NCBI RefSeq assembly: GCF_003201975.1
Contig: NZ_QJJQ01000001.1
Location: 579,025 to 643,024 of the forward strand
Length of the DNA: 64,000 nucleotides
Source of the DNA: Pseudogracilibacillus auburnensis
Lineage (GTDB): Bacteria > Bacillota > Bacilli > Bacillales > Amphibacillaceae
Direction of reading: 5' to 3'
The notes beneath the pieces are model-generated. The model did not search any database. It had not been told where the DNA came from and saw only the letters and a program-made list of their open reading frames with translations. Within the stretch, counting starts at the first letter, position 1. Every line of letters starts with the position of its first letter. A program made the position numbers and the translations under genes. Below are positions 55,466 through 64,000 of this stretch, piece by piece.

Positions 55466-55912
55466 TTGGCCAATGATTATTTTATTTACCATTCCATACC
55501 TGATATGGATGTAATAGGTGGGATAGTAGACCTTCATCAAAGTATATTTGGTATTTCCCATGATTTGATTCATAAAATGGCAAATAAGCCTCAATTGTTC
55601 GTAATTATTGCAATGGATGGCAAGAATATAATTGGATATAAGATAGGATATGCAATTGATCAAAATAAATTTTACAGTTGGTTAGGTGGGGTAGATGCTA
55701 AGTACAGAAAACATGGAATTGCTACCAAACTAATGGACATGCAACATCAATATTTGCGAGAAGAAGGGTATAAAGTTGTCCGAACAAAAACAATGAACAA
55801 ATGGCGCGGTATGTTGCTGTTAAATATTAAAAATGGATTTGATGTTATTGACACATATCGGGATGAAAAAGGGATACATAAAATTATCCTTGAAAAAAGT
55901 CTAATCACTTAA
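55466..55912 (+). CDS. GNAT-family N-acetyltransferase
   Basis: 148 aa. Motif A VDAKYRKHGIATKLMDMQHQYL and the following MNKWRGMLLLNIKNGFDVI are typical of GNAT enzymes. It starts with TTG at 55466 behind TAGGAGGG (spacing 11); ATG 55459 is out of frame and ends at once. A bidirectional terminator separates it from the convergent gene. Substrate unknown. Confidence 0.82.
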   Translation: MANDYFIYHSIPDMDVIGGIVDLHQSIFGISHDLIHKMANKPQLFVIIAMDGKNIIGYKIGYAIDQNKFYSWLGGVDAKYRKHGIATKLMDMQHQYLREEGYKVVRTKTMNKWRGMLLLNIKNGFDVIDTYRDEKGIHKIILEKSLIT

Positions 55913-55952
55913 TTGAGATAAATTTCTTCGTGAATATATTGTTTCCATTTTA

Positions 55953-55997
55953 TAAAAAAACTGACAGCAATATTTAGCTATTTACTGTCAGTCTTAT
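55953..55997. terminator. Bidirectional terminator between convergent genes
   Basis: ACTGACAG and CTGTCAGT form a perfect 8-bp stem. Seven A on the left give a T run for the minus-strand gene, and the right side is moderately T-rich for the plus-strand gene. Confidence 0.75.
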
Positions 55998-56009
55998 CAG
56001 TGCTTAGGA

Positions 56010-56564
56010 TTAAGCTTGATACCTTTTAATTAAATCCACAAATGCATCGACAAATGTTTGTAAAAATTGAATTGTACCTTCATTCGTTATCTCCCCATTT
56101 TCATTTAACAGGTCTGCCGAGTTCGCGAGATAAGCTTCCGGCTGTTGTAAAACTGGCATGTTGAGAAAAACGAGCGGCTGACGTAAATGATGATTTGCAC
56201 CAAATCCACTGATATTGCCCGGTGATTGGCTAATGATTGCTGCTGGTTTCCCATCCCAAACACTTGAACCGTAAGGGCGCGAACCTACATCTAGTGCATT
56301 TTTTAATACGGCTGGAATGGAACGATTGTATTCTGGGGTTACGAATAATACAGCATCAATTTCTTTCATTTTGTTACGAAATGCCGTCATCTCAGCGGGA
56401 ACATCGTGATCATCATCAAAATCTTGATTGTATAACGGTAAGTTACCAATCTCCACAAATGATGTTTCAAAACCGTTAGGGAACAGTTCAGCAACATTTG
56501 CTGCAATTTTTTTTGAAAATGATTCTCTTCTTAAGCTGCCAACTAAAATACCTACTCTAACCAA
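56010..56564 (-). CDS. NADPH-dependent FMN reductase family protein
   Basis: 184 aa flavodoxin-like fold. The FMN phosphate loop GSLRRESFSKKI is near residue 9, the TPEYNRSIPAVLKNALD motif near 76, and SQSPGNISGFGANHHLRQPL near 112. The family includes chromate and quinone reductases (ChrR/YieF-like) and azoreductases. It likely protects against quinones or other electrophiles. Stands alone. Confidence 0.88.
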   Translation of the reverse strand: MVRVGILVGSLRRESFSKKIAANVAELFPNGFETSFVEIGNLPLYNQDFDDDHDVPAEMTAFRNKMKEIDAVLFVTPEYNRSIPAVLKNALDVGSRPYGSSVWDGKPAAIISQSPGNISGFGANHHLRQPLVFLNMPVLQQPEAYLANSADLLNENGEITNEGTIQFLQTFVDAFVDLIKRYQA

Positions 56565-56844
56565 CGTACCTCAACCTTTCTTTCATAAAATGGAATTTCC
56601 TACTTCTAACGATAAAAAGTCCGTCCTGTTTATATTATAAACAAAGATTATTTTTCTATTGCACCATTTGCCTCAATTTAGAAAAATTTTGGTGGATCGC
56701 TTCATCAATGGAATGGAGGCCGCTTCTTATCTGCCATTTAGTAATGTCAAACTATTTACCTGTTTAACACATCTTGGCTGTCATTTAGCTGGTATAATAA
56801 GCTGTAGATCGTAACTTGAAAAATAGAACTTTAAATAATTTTCC

Positions 56845-57721
56845 ATGCAGGATAAAATGAGGAGATTAAAGCGAATGGCAATCATATTGATCGTTACACC
56901 ATTTGTCCTTATTTCATGTTTTATCATTGTCTCATGGATAAACCATCATATTCAGTTATCAAAAGAAGATAATATGTTTATCCCTAAAGGCGAGCTAGTC
57001 AAAGTAGATGAGCATTATATCCATGTTTATACGGAAGGGGATGGGGAAGATACACTTGTTTTTATGTCTGGTGGTAGGACGAGTTCTCCAATGTTAGATT
57101 TTAAATCACTCTATTCACTGTTAAAAGATCAAGATCGGATTGTTGTAATCGAAAAGGCAGGATATCGATTTAGTGATATTACTGAATCGGATCGGGATAT
57201 GGATACGATCCTTTCTGAAACGAGAGAGGCTCTTAGCAGTGCGAACAATTGGCTTAGATATGGCAATACCTGCAGCATATGAAAACTACCATATCCAAAT
57301 GCCCGTTGTTCGATTACTTGCATTTGCCGCTCAAACGGGTGTTATTAGGTGGATTCCAAGCGCAGTGGAAAGTGACGCGGCAAAACATGGCACTTTAACA
57401 GAAGAAGAACAGCAACTATATAAAATAATTTCGTATCGTCGAACCTTTACAAAAAATATGATAAACGAAGTTAAAATGATTAAAGAAAATGCTAAAAAGG
57501 TAGAAGAGAACAACACACCTAATGTTCCAATGTTATTATTTTCATCCAATGGTAAGGGGACAGGAATGGATGAGGATACATGGGAGCGTCTGCAACGGGA
57601 ATTTAGTATGGAACAAGAAAATAGCATATTGATCGAATTAGATGCTTCACACTATCTCCATACTATTGAATTTGAAAAAATTGCAGAAGAGATAGAGGAG
57701 TTTATTGGAAATTTACGGTGA
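56845..57721 (+). pseudogene. Alpha/beta-hydrolase gene with internal deletion and frameshift
   Basis: The first frame (56845–57282) gives a membrane helix and the start of a hydrolase: EGDGEDTLVFMSGGRTSSP, ending near ETREALSSANN. The second frame (to 57721) resumes at IGLDMAIPAAYENYHI and continues to the end with the catalytic-His region DASHYLHT. Relatives have 35–45 residues, including the nucleophile elbow (GHSMSG-like), between these points. They are missing here, so the product would be inactive. Confidence 0.75.
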
Positions 57722-57844
57722 GTTTGTATTTAGAGCGATTTCTTCGTAGTTAGTTACCAATGATAATAAAAGGTTGTATCGTGGGGGTTACATCAAAAAG
57801 TTTATGGAAAGAAGAGAAGTAGTGAAACGTCTAAATAAACAGAA

Positions 57845-57871
57845 GCAATAGGTAGATGGATTACCTATTGC
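57845..57871 (+). terminator. Hairpin in the gap before the DUF4870 gene
   Basis: GCAATAGGTA and TACCTATTGC form a perfect 10-bp stem with a 7-base loop. The tail is AAATTATTG, so it is a weak terminator candidate or other structure. Confidence 0.4.
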
Positions 57872-57988
57872 AAATTATTGTATTAAATTTAAATTTTGTT
57901 CTTGAATCTCCAGTTGCGTCATCTTTTATGATGAATTTAGTTACTTGATCAGGTAGCAACTAAAAAATAATGCAATTGGAGGATCAAT

Positions 57989-58321
57989 ATGAAAAAGGAA
58001 AGTCTTTTAAATAGGATATTAGCAAGTCTAATGCATTTGTTTTCACTTTTACTCACTTTCTTTTTACCAGTTTTAGTATACCTAATATCAAAGGGTAGAA
58101 ATGATTATTTTGCCGATCATGCGAAGGAAGGAATGAATCTTCATTTTACGTTCTTTCCAGTTTTTTTGACATTAACCTTTCTATCAACGAAATATAGTAT
58201 TCTTTCAACTCTATCGTATTTACTAATTATACTGGAAACAATATTAATTTTAATTGCAGTTATTTATACTTTGAAGGGTAAGAAGTATTCTTATCCTGTT
58301 ATAAAGTATTTTAACGTATAA
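57989..58321 (+). CDS. DUF4870-type small membrane protein
   Basis: 110 aa with three or four helices. It has the DUF4870 opening ILASLMHLFSLLLTFFLPVLVYLISKGRNDYFADHAKEGMN, where the H-A-x-E/Q-x-x-N stretch is conserved. GGAGGATC precedes the ATG. It is followed 50 bp later by a MerR gene. Function unknown. Confidence 0.78.
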   Translation: MKKESLLNRILASLMHLFSLLLTFFLPVLVYLISKGRNDYFADHAKEGMNLHFTFFPVFLTLTFLSTKYSILSTLSYLLIILETILILIAVIYTLKGKKYSYPVIKYFNV

Positions 58322-58372
58322 ATGTGAATATTTACTACGATAAAAGTTACCAAAAGGATGAGGGTGAAGCCG

Positions 58373-59119
58373 TTGGCAAAGATTGTATATACCATCGGGG
58401 AGTTCGCACAAAAAGCTAATGTTAGTATTCGAACGCTTCGTTATTATGACAATATTGGCTTATTAAAACCGAGTGATTATTCGGAGGGTGGGCACAGATT
58501 ATATTCGAATGACGATTTAACAATCCTAAAAAAAATAAAAGCTTTGCAGTTTCTCGGATTCCCATTAAAAGAAATAAAAGATATGCTGGAAAAAAATATC
58601 GTTGAAGGTGGAGCATTATTAAATTCTTTAAACGATCAAAAGCAAATCTTTGAAGCGAAAAAACAAGAAATCATAAACATTTTATCCGATTTAACACATA
58701 TGATTGAACTGGTAGAATCAGAAGAATTGGTTAATGTTGAGGTGTTTTGTGCGATGCTGCAAAAGTTAATGTTTGAAGAAGATACGGAGAAATGGATGAA
58801 GGAGCATTTTTCTCAAGATATCACGGATCCCATATTTAAATTAAATAAATCGGAGGAAATTAATTTAGATAAAGAATGGACAAAAATTCTATCTGAAATA
58901 AAACAATTATCATATGATAATGTGGTACCATCATCAAACGAAGCACAAGAAACAATCGAAGAACTGTTCCAACTCATGGAGGAGACGATGAAGGGGAACC
59001 TTACATACATTAAAGAAAAGTTACCATCTCTAGAGTCATTCCATTTCCCCCATCCATTTACAGAAAAGGAACAAGCATTTTTAAAAAATGCTATGGGGAT
59101 TTATGAAAAGAATAAGTGA
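58373..59119 (+). CDS. MerR-family transcriptional regulator
   Basis: 248 aa. The HTH is IGEFAQKANVSIRTLRYYDNIGLLKPSDYSEGGHRLY at residues about 8–45, then an antiparallel coiled coil (about 75–115) and a helical C-terminal domain related to TipAS-like sensors. The TTG at 58373 follows GAGGGTGA by six bases; an ATG at 58358 overlaps that site. The DUF4870 gene upstream is a possible target. Confidence 0.85.
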   Translation: MAKIVYTIGEFAQKANVSIRTLRYYDNIGLLKPSDYSEGGHRLYSNDDLTILKKIKALQFLGFPLKEIKDMLEKNIVEGGALLNSLNDQKQIFEAKKQEIINILSDLTHMIELVESEELVNVEVFCAMLQKLMFEEDTEKWMKEHFSQDITDPIFKLNKSEEINLDKEWTKILSEIKQLSYDNVVPSSNEAQETIEELFQLMEETMKGNLTYIKEKLPSLESFHFPHPFTEKEQAFLKNAMGIYEKNK

Positions 59120-59500
59120 AGGAGATCAATTTCATTCTATAAAATTGTCGTAGTAGGTAAAACATGGATGGAAAAAGTTCATTTTGTTGATCTAATGTTA
59201 GGAAATATCCTTCACAAATACTTGTAGAGAAATTATTTAACATGAGAAGTATTTAATAGGACTGAAATGAGAAGGTTTATCCCTTTTTAATTTTACCAAA
59301 TGGAGATTAGTATAAACGAATTGGTTATTGACCCAAAAATCGACGCCGATTGAACGATAATGGTGCGATACTAATCTAGTGTATTTTTAACCCTACCCAT
59401 ATGGACAGTTTTTTTCTCAAGCGACATATTATGTAAATAAATTAAACCGCAAAAAACGAGAAGAATTTCTTACCCCTTCGTTGATACAATATGTGTGTGA
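59120..59500. other. Intergenic region, nothing recognised
   Basis: About 380 bp of A/T-rich DNA. Several short frames are broken by stops and look accidental. It must contain the promoter of the permease–ada unit. Confidence 0.3.
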
Positions 59501-59512
59501 AGGGGTGAAGCA

Positions 59513-60790
59513 ATGGAAAACAAATCAATTGGTTTATTTCAAGGTGTTGCTTTATACATGGCAGCTATTTTAGGATCAGGAGTACTTTTTTTATCAAGCG
59601 TAACTGCTTCTATGGCTGGTCCAGCTTCCATTGTATCCTGGGTGATTGTGATAGTGATCAATTTTCCACTGGCATATTCGTTTGCCATTTTAGCTCGTAA
59701 CTATCCAGACGCAGGTGGGGCAGCAACTTTTGTTAGAAATTCATTTGGCTATCATACGGGTAATATTGTCGGGTGGTTTTATTTCGTCACAGCTGCTATT
59801 GGACAAACAATCGTAGCTTTAACTGGTGCTTTTTATGTTAGTCTAGCATTCGGACTTTCACATTTTTACACGATTCTTATTGCCGTCTTCATTTTAATGA
59901 TTGCAGGTATTTCTAATTTTTACGGTGTGAGTGTTAGTGGTAAACTGGCATTGATTTTAAGTGGCTGCTTACTTATTCTCTTATTAGTCACAATCATAGT
60001 GTCCATACCGAGTATTCGATGGGAGAATTTTATTCCTTTTGCACCGAATGGTTGGTTTTCAGTTGGAAGTGCTATTACCGTTATATTTTGGTCTTTTTTT
60101 GGATGGGAAGCAATTTGTAGTTTGGCAAATCATTTCAAAAATCCAGACAAAGATATTGTAAAGGGAACCATCATTAGTGCCATTATCATAGGGGTATTGT
60201 TTTTAATGTTGAGCTTTGTCACCATTGGAACTGCAACGTATGGAAGTAGTGAAAGCAATTTATCTCCTTTAGGGGTAATGATGGGGGAGACAGTCGGGGT
60301 TGGTGCCCAAGTTGTCACTGCTGTTTTGGCGTTTATCATTTGTACAGGAACTGCGAATGCATTTGTCGCTAGTCTCACTCAATTAGGATATTCTTTAAGC
60401 AGGGACGGATCTTTTCCAGTTTTTTTCGAAAAAGTACATCGTACAACTGGAATACCAAGACGAATGGTGATGTTTATCATTTGTTTTGCAATATTAGGAG
60501 TGTTCGTGGCAGAGCTTTTTTCATTCACGTTTAATGACCTATTGTTTATTCCGACTTCTCTAGGAATTTTAGTTTACATCTTATCAATGGCAGCGGGTGT
60601 TAAATTGTTTAAGAAAAAAACATTCGCATGGTGGGCATCATTGATATCACTCCTTTTATGTTTGTTTGTATTACCATTTTTCCAAATGTATCTTTTGGTA
60701 CCAATAATAGTAGTCGGATTGTATACTATGTACATGATGTTTAGGGCGAATCTTTCCAAAGGTGTAGAAGGAAATGAAAATTTTAAATAA
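59513..60790 (+). CDS. APC-superfamily amino acid permease
   Basis: 425 aa with about 12 helices. The first shows YMAAILGSGVLFLSSVTASMAGP (substrate-binding helix break), and WSFFGWEAICSLANHFKNP is the helix-six equivalent, similar to YjeH-type amino acid exporters/permeases. GAAGGGGTGAAG precedes the ATG. It overlaps the Ada-like gene by 17 bases. Whether it imports or exports is not evident. Confidence 0.82.
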   Translation: MENKSIGLFQGVALYMAAILGSGVLFLSSVTASMAGPASIVSWVIVIVINFPLAYSFAILARNYPDAGGAATFVRNSFGYHTGNIVGWFYFVTAAIGQTIVALTGAFYVSLAFGLSHFYTILIAVFILMIAGISNFYGVSVSGKLALILSGCLLILLLVTIIVSIPSIRWENFIPFAPNGWFSVGSAITVIFWSFFGWEAICSLANHFKNPDKDIVKGTIISAIIIGVLFLMLSFVTIGTATYGSSESNLSPLGVMMGETVGVGAQVVTAVLAFIICTGTANAFVASLTQLGYSLSRDGSFPVFFEKVHRTTGIPRRMVMFIICFAILGVFVAELFSFTFNDLLFIPTSLGILVYILSMAAGVKLFKKKTFAWWASLISLLLCLFVLPFFQMYLLVPIIVVGLYTMYMMFRANLSKGVEGNENFK

Positions 60791-61358
60791 TATGTCTAAA
60801 GAAATAATGTGGGAAGCTGTGGTAACATGTGACCCTAAATATGACGGGGAATTTTTATATGCAATTAAAACTACAGGCATTTTTTGTCGTCCATCTTGTA
60901 GGTCAAAAATCCCGAAATATAAAAATGTATCGTTTTATACTAATGCTGAAGAGGCTCAACTGGCAGGATATCGTCCCTGTAAACGATGTCGTCCAGATCT
61001 TAGTCTCAAAAACTATGACCCACTACATTCAATTATCAAAGATACGAAAGAAATAATTGAAAATCAATATTGGAAAAACATTCATTTAAATGATATAGCT
61101 GCTAAGGTCGGGGTCAGCCAATTTCATTTAACTCGAACTTTCAAGAATAGGACTGGATATACACCTCGTCTATATTTGGAAAAAATAAGAATCCGAAAAG
61201 CACAAGAATTGCTTATGACAACGACCCTAAGTAGTACAGAAATTGGGTTTCAAATTGGCTATCAAAGTATGTCTAGTTTTTATCATGCATTTAAACGTCA
61301 TACTGGGCATTCACCGAGACAGTTTCAGGCCGATATTAAAAACAACCTTAAACCTTAA
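60774..61358 (+). CDS. adaA: AdaA-like methylphosphotriester-DNA methyltransferase/AraC regulator
   Basis: 194 aa. The N-terminal Ada zinc domain holds four Cys in GIFCRPSCRSK and YRPCKRCRPD, where the first Cys accepts a methyl group from phosphotriesters. A double AraC HTH (about 90–190) includes VGVSQFHLTRTFKNRTGYTPRLYL. In B. subtilis AdaA activates ada genes after alkylation. No AdaB or alkA gene is adjacent; an oxidoreductase relic follows instead. The start lies within the permease gene. Confidence 0.85.
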   Translation: MKILNNMSKEIMWEAVVTCDPKYDGEFLYAIKTTGIFCRPSCRSKIPKYKNVSFYTNAEEAQLAGYRPCKRCRPDLSLKNYDPLHSIIKDTKEIIENQYWKNIHLNDIAAKVGVSQFHLTRTFKNRTGYTPRLYLEKIRIRKAQELLMTTTLSSTEIGFQIGYQSMSSFYHAFKRHTGHSPRQFQADIKNNLKP

Positions 61359-61361
61359 AAA

Positions 61362-61606
61362 AGGTACTTTGGCTTTATTTCGAGTAAGTTAGAACGAGCA
61401 TCTCCGTTAGCTCAACTATTAGGATGTACAATAACCAAGAATGGTGGAATTGAAACAGATGCACATTTGGACGTATAAATATGGAAGGAGTTTATGCGAG
61501 TGGAGATTGCACTTTATCAATTCCTCCTCAACTTATAAATGCCGCTAGTAAGGAAAGTAAAGTCGCATCGGGAGTAATAAGTGATTTAATTCATGAAGAA
61601 TTTTAA
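61362..61606 (+). pseudogene. C-terminal relic of a thioredoxin-reductase-like NAD(P)/FAD oxidoreductase
   Basis: Two frames together give SPLAQLLGCTITKNGGIETD, then after a frame change at about 61476 NMEGVYASGDCTLSIPPQLI and a C-terminal helix ending LIHEEF. GVYASGDC is the FAD-binding signature at the end of TrxR-like enzymes. The first two thirds of the gene are absent. Confidence 0.7.
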
Positions 61607-61737
61607 GTTTTGAATGATTGACCGTACTATTTATCTTTTAATTGAGGTGTGGATTAATTTGCTTACGTCATGAAATCTCCATCCCCCTTTTAGAAGCTAC
61701 TTAGTCAAAAAGCGTTCTTATTTGACCTAGGCAAGTA

Positions 61738-61776
61738 AACATTAGCCTAACGAAAAGTAGTTAGGCTAATGTTTTA
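61738..61776. terminator. Long perfect hairpin downstream of azlD
   Basis: AACATTAGCCTAAC and GTTAGGCTAATGTT form a perfect 14-bp stem with an 8-base loop, just after the azlD stop on the minus strand. A four-T tail is on the plus side, so it may serve both directions. Confidence 0.65.
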
Positions 61777-61782
61777 TAACCT

Positions 61783-62109
61783 TTAAGATGAATAGAATAA
61801 ATTTCGAACAAGTAATCCAACAATCATTCCAATGATGACTGAAGGAAGGAATAGCTTGCTCACCTTGATAGAGATTCCAGTCGCAAGGGCACCAAATAAA
61901 ACTGGAAAAGATATAATTAATTGTCCAGATGTCGTTGGGATAATAATTTGCTTCATGATTAAAGCTGCCATGATTGCGATTGGAACGTAACTAAAATATA
62001 ATTGCAATGTTGGATTTACTTCTCTCTTTGCCATCATCTCAACCCCGAGGATTCGTGAAACAAATGTTGAGATAGATAACAAGATAATTAGTATCCAAGG
62101 ATTAATCAT
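61783..62109 (-). CDS. azlD: AzlD-family branched-chain amino acid export subunit
   Basis: 108 aa, four helices, the usual AzlD size. TFVSRILGVEMMAKREVNPTLQLYFSYVPIAIMAAL is the family core. It overlaps azlC by eight bases. Together they form an exporter for branched-chain amino acids or analogues. Confidence 0.85.
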   Translation of the reverse strand: MINPWILIILLSISTFVSRILGVEMMAKREVNPTLQLYFSYVPIAIMAALIMKQIIIPTTSGQLIISFPVLFGALATGISIKVSKLFLPSVIIGMIVGLLVRNLFYSS

Positions 62110-62797
62110 GCCCTAATGACCTCCTTGCTAGATAAAGACCCAAAAAAGGGGATAATACCCCTGCCGCAATGACCGTTAACTCATTTCCCGGGAAAAAGGT
62201 TTCTAATCCACTTGCAATAGTGGCTGCACTTAATGCAGTTGCAATAGCGGGCTTTTCATTTAATGAAGGAATAAGTAGTGCTGTAAACGTTACTGGAAAA
62301 GCTAAATCTAACCCCCACTTTAATGGATCAATTTGATCCCCTATTAAGGCACCAGTGTAGGATGAAATAATCCAAGCAATGTAAAAAAGTCCTGCAACAA
62401 CACCAAAATAAAGAGGATCTGGGCCAAATTTTTTAAATCTTGTACTACCTAAGACAAATGGTTCATCTGATACTCCAAATGATAATAACCATCTCCATCT
62501 TTTCTTTACTGGGGATAACCCCTCGGCAAGAGCGGCTCCATATAATAAATTACGTACATTTAATAAACATGCAGTAATAAAGATGCTAGCTACTGTAGCT
62601 CCTGAAGTGATCATTGCTATGGTGACAAGTTGAACAGATCCAGAAAATACGAATATGGACATCGCAACAGTACTTAACAGATTTAAATTCGCTTGAGTTG
62701 CCAGAATTCCATAGGATAATCCATATGTAGCGATCGCAATCGCTAGAGGGAATCCTTCTATTAACGCTGTTTTAATTGTTATTTTTACTTGGCTCAA
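62102..62797 (-). CDS. azlC: AzlC-family branched-chain amino acid export subunit
   Basis: 231 aa, about six helices. The family pattern LSYGILATQANLNLLSTVAMSIFVFSGSVQ and NVRNLLYGAALAEGL is clear. The TTG start follows GGGGGCTGA. Divergent from the XRE-cupin gene, which probably regulates it from the 175-bp shared gap. In B. subtilis azlCD loss affects azaleucine resistance. Confidence 0.87.
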   Translation of the reverse strand: MSQVKITIKTALIEGFPLAIAIATYGLSYGILATQANLNLLSTVAMSIFVFSGSVQLVTIAMITSGATVASIFITACLLNVRNLLYGAALAEGLSPVKKRWRWLLSFGVSDEPFVLGSTRFKKFGPDPLYFGVVAGLFYIAWIISSYTGALIGDQIDPLKWGLDLAFPVTFTALLIPSLNEKPAIATALSAATIASGLETFFPGNELTVIAAGVLSPFLGLYLARRSLGHD

Positions 62798-62972
62798 TTT
62801 TATCAGCCCCCATTCCCTGAAAAATATTTGGCATAACTCCTCCGATGAGGTAAAATAGCATAAAGTAACTTAAAATTAACTTTAATGTATATTATAATAT
62901 AACAACCTCTTTCTGTATACTTTAAAATACCTTTTGGTTAATTAAAATATTTAAATTGGAAGGAGAAAATGC

Positions 62973-63542
62973 ATGTCTACGGAATTTCCTTGGAATGAAA
63001 AAAATATCGGTGAGCGTATTGGGAAGAATTTACGTCAATTTCGGTCAAATAAAGGGATAAGTATTGAAGCTTTTGCCAATCAAATTGGTGTAAGTAAATT
63101 GACTTTGATAAAAATTGAAAAAGGTGAAGGGAACCCTACTCTGTCTGTCATTTGGAAAATTGCTGATGGCTTAAAAATCCCAATTACATCATTATTATCA
63201 ATGGAGTCCACCGTATCTATTGCTCGAAAACAAGATGGTGTAAAATTAATGAGCAACAATAAAAAGTTTATTGCCGAACCATTGTTTCGATCCCATGGTT
63301 TTGAATTATATCGTGGCTATTTACAGCCAGAGGCCGAGTATGCATCAGAGGCACATCAAAAAGGAGTAAGGGAATTTGTAACAGTAATGTCTGGGAAGTT
63401 ACATATGGAGATTGATGGTGAAACATATGAGTTAGATGAACACGACTCTATTCAATTTGAAGGGGATCGCCCTCATATTTATCATAACCCTACAACCAAT
63501 TCAGTGATTCTTCATTTTGTTATTTCATATAATCATCAGTAA
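62973..63542 (+). CDS. XRE-family regulator with C-terminal cupin domain
   Basis: 189 aa. HTH at about 16–70 (LRQFRSNKGISIEAFANQIGVSKLTLIKIEKGEGNPTLSVIW) and a cupin at about 110–185 (EFVTVMSGKLHMEIDGETYELDEHDSIQF). This layout is common for regulators next to azlC genes. The ATG follows AAGGAGA. Ligand probably binds the cupin; identity unknown. Confidence 0.87.
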   Translation: MSTEFPWNEKNIGERIGKNLRQFRSNKGISIEAFANQIGVSKLTLIKIEKGEGNPTLSVIWKIADGLKIPITSLLSMESTVSIARKQDGVKLMSNNKKFIAEPLFRSHGFELYRGYLQPEAEYASEAHQKGVREFVTVMSGKLHMEIDGETYELDEHDSIQFEGDRPHIYHNPTTNSVILHFVISYNHQ

Positions 63543-63893
63543 ATAATCATGAAGCAAAAAAAGTTAGATTCTTTTGCGCTAATCATGTTACTAATTAATA
63601 AGGGAGCAATAAACAGAAAAAAGTTATCAAAATACATGTTACCAAAAACAAAGACCGATAAATTTAATAGCAAGCTAAAGAAAATAATTTTTCATTGACT
63701 TTTCGTTAAAGACCCACTATAATTTCATTGAATTGTATTTATTATGTAAAAAAGGAGCATTATTAAAAAAATGATATACTTTATTAGACTTCGTTTCCTA
63801 ACTTTGAATCAGTAATTGAATATGTTCAAAGGCTCTGTTTGTGGATACAGAGTAAACGGGATAGGTCTGTCTTTTTTTAATAATGTTCATTTT
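63543..63893. other. Intergenic region with one hairpin, no gene seen
   Basis: A/T-rich DNA downstream of the XRE-cupin gene. A small CTCTGT/ACAGAG stem at 63832–63852, followed 20 bp later by GTCTGTCTTTTTTT, could terminate plus-strand transcription. I considered a riboswitch and found no known signature. Confidence 0.35.
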
Positions 63894-64000
63894 TCATATT
63901 TTTATATGACGAATTGTACTATTAAGTGCAACACCTAAAAAAACTGTAGTTAAAATAAAGCAGCCCATAACAGCTTCGTGTAAAATGTAAGTAACCACAC
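63894..64000 (-). CDS. Partial membrane protein, 5' end beyond window
   Basis: The last 34 codons of a minus-strand frame read VTYILHEAVMGCFILTTVFL followed by a short polar tail and a stop at 63894, the profile of a final membrane helix. The remainder lies outside the window. Family not assignable. Confidence 0.4.
   Translation of the reverse strand, partial: VVTYILHEAVMGCFILTTVFLGVALNSTIRHIKI

Noticed and set aside
63781..63880. Riboswitch at the right end of the window
   Set aside because: A small hairpin and T run are present, but none of the known conserved riboswitch cores could be recognised and the downstream plus-strand gene is not visible.

Overview
The window is low-GC DNA from a spore-forming Firmicute of the Bacillaceae. 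Three things point there: the order opuE–gatC–gatA–gatB–dgkB–rlmCD, which matches the Bacillus subtilis chromosome; strong AGGAGG-type ribosome binding sites with many TTG and GTG starts; and spore-surface genes. I see no rRNA, tRNA, CRISPR array, complete insertion sequence or phage module.

Layout. (1) 1–2.6 kb: two COG0523 zinc GTPases (the second is ZagA/YciC-like), each behind a near-perfect Zur-type palindrome. (2) 3.0–8.4 kb: a spore-surface locus with an endospore-appendage-like (DUF3992/Ena-type) protein, a collagen-like BclB-type glycoprotein with about 163 Gly-X-Y triplets, a family-2 glycosyltransferase, a polysaccharide pyruvyl transferase, and a 196-aa protein that looks like a CotY/ExsY-like segment joined to an Ena-like segment. 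(3) 8.4–9.8 kb: non-coding DNA with a decayed repeat element. (4) 9.8–16.3 kb: the core block opuE, gatCAB and dgkB. (5) 16.6–25.5 kb: a catabolic cassette placed between dgkB and rlmCD. It holds an amino-acid permease, a GAF/PucR-type regulator, an aldehyde dehydrogenase, a 3-hydroxyisobutyrate-dehydrogenase-family enzyme, a DUF3100 membrane protein with a small membrane partner, and both subunits of L-serine dehydratase. (6) 26–27.4 kb: rlmCD. (7) 27.7–63.6 kb: accessory DNA with many single-gene or two-gene units: a TetR-controlled double ABC exporter, a MerR-controlled ABC exporter, another TetR gene with a class C beta-lactamase-like hydrolase, several GNAT acetyltransferases, HIT, histidine-phosphatase, APH-like, ASCH, DUF4256 and DUF2262 proteins, AraC/GyrI and Ada-type regulators, and an azlCD exporter with a divergent XRE-cupin regulator. 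Several genes here are broken or reduced to remnants.

How genes work together. The 3–8 kb genes are co-oriented and read as structure plus decoration: an appendage subunit, a collagen filament rich in threonine glycosylation sites, and two enzymes able to build the attached glycan. The 16–25 kb genes suggest uptake and breakdown of an amino acid or hydroxy acid ending in semialdehyde oxidation and serine deamination to pyruvate. The drug-exporter modules carry their own repressors or activators, and in one case the regulator and transporter share the same palindromic operator.

Two non-coding themes stand out. Five intergenic arrays have periods of 20, about 20, 20, 21 and 52 bp, each near a whole number of helical turns, with unrelated unit sequences. 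Three larger degenerate elements (8.7–9.3, 21.3–21.7 and 55.0–55.4 kb) share a short hairpin unit. Functional statements come from motif recognition by eye; no database search or folding program was run.
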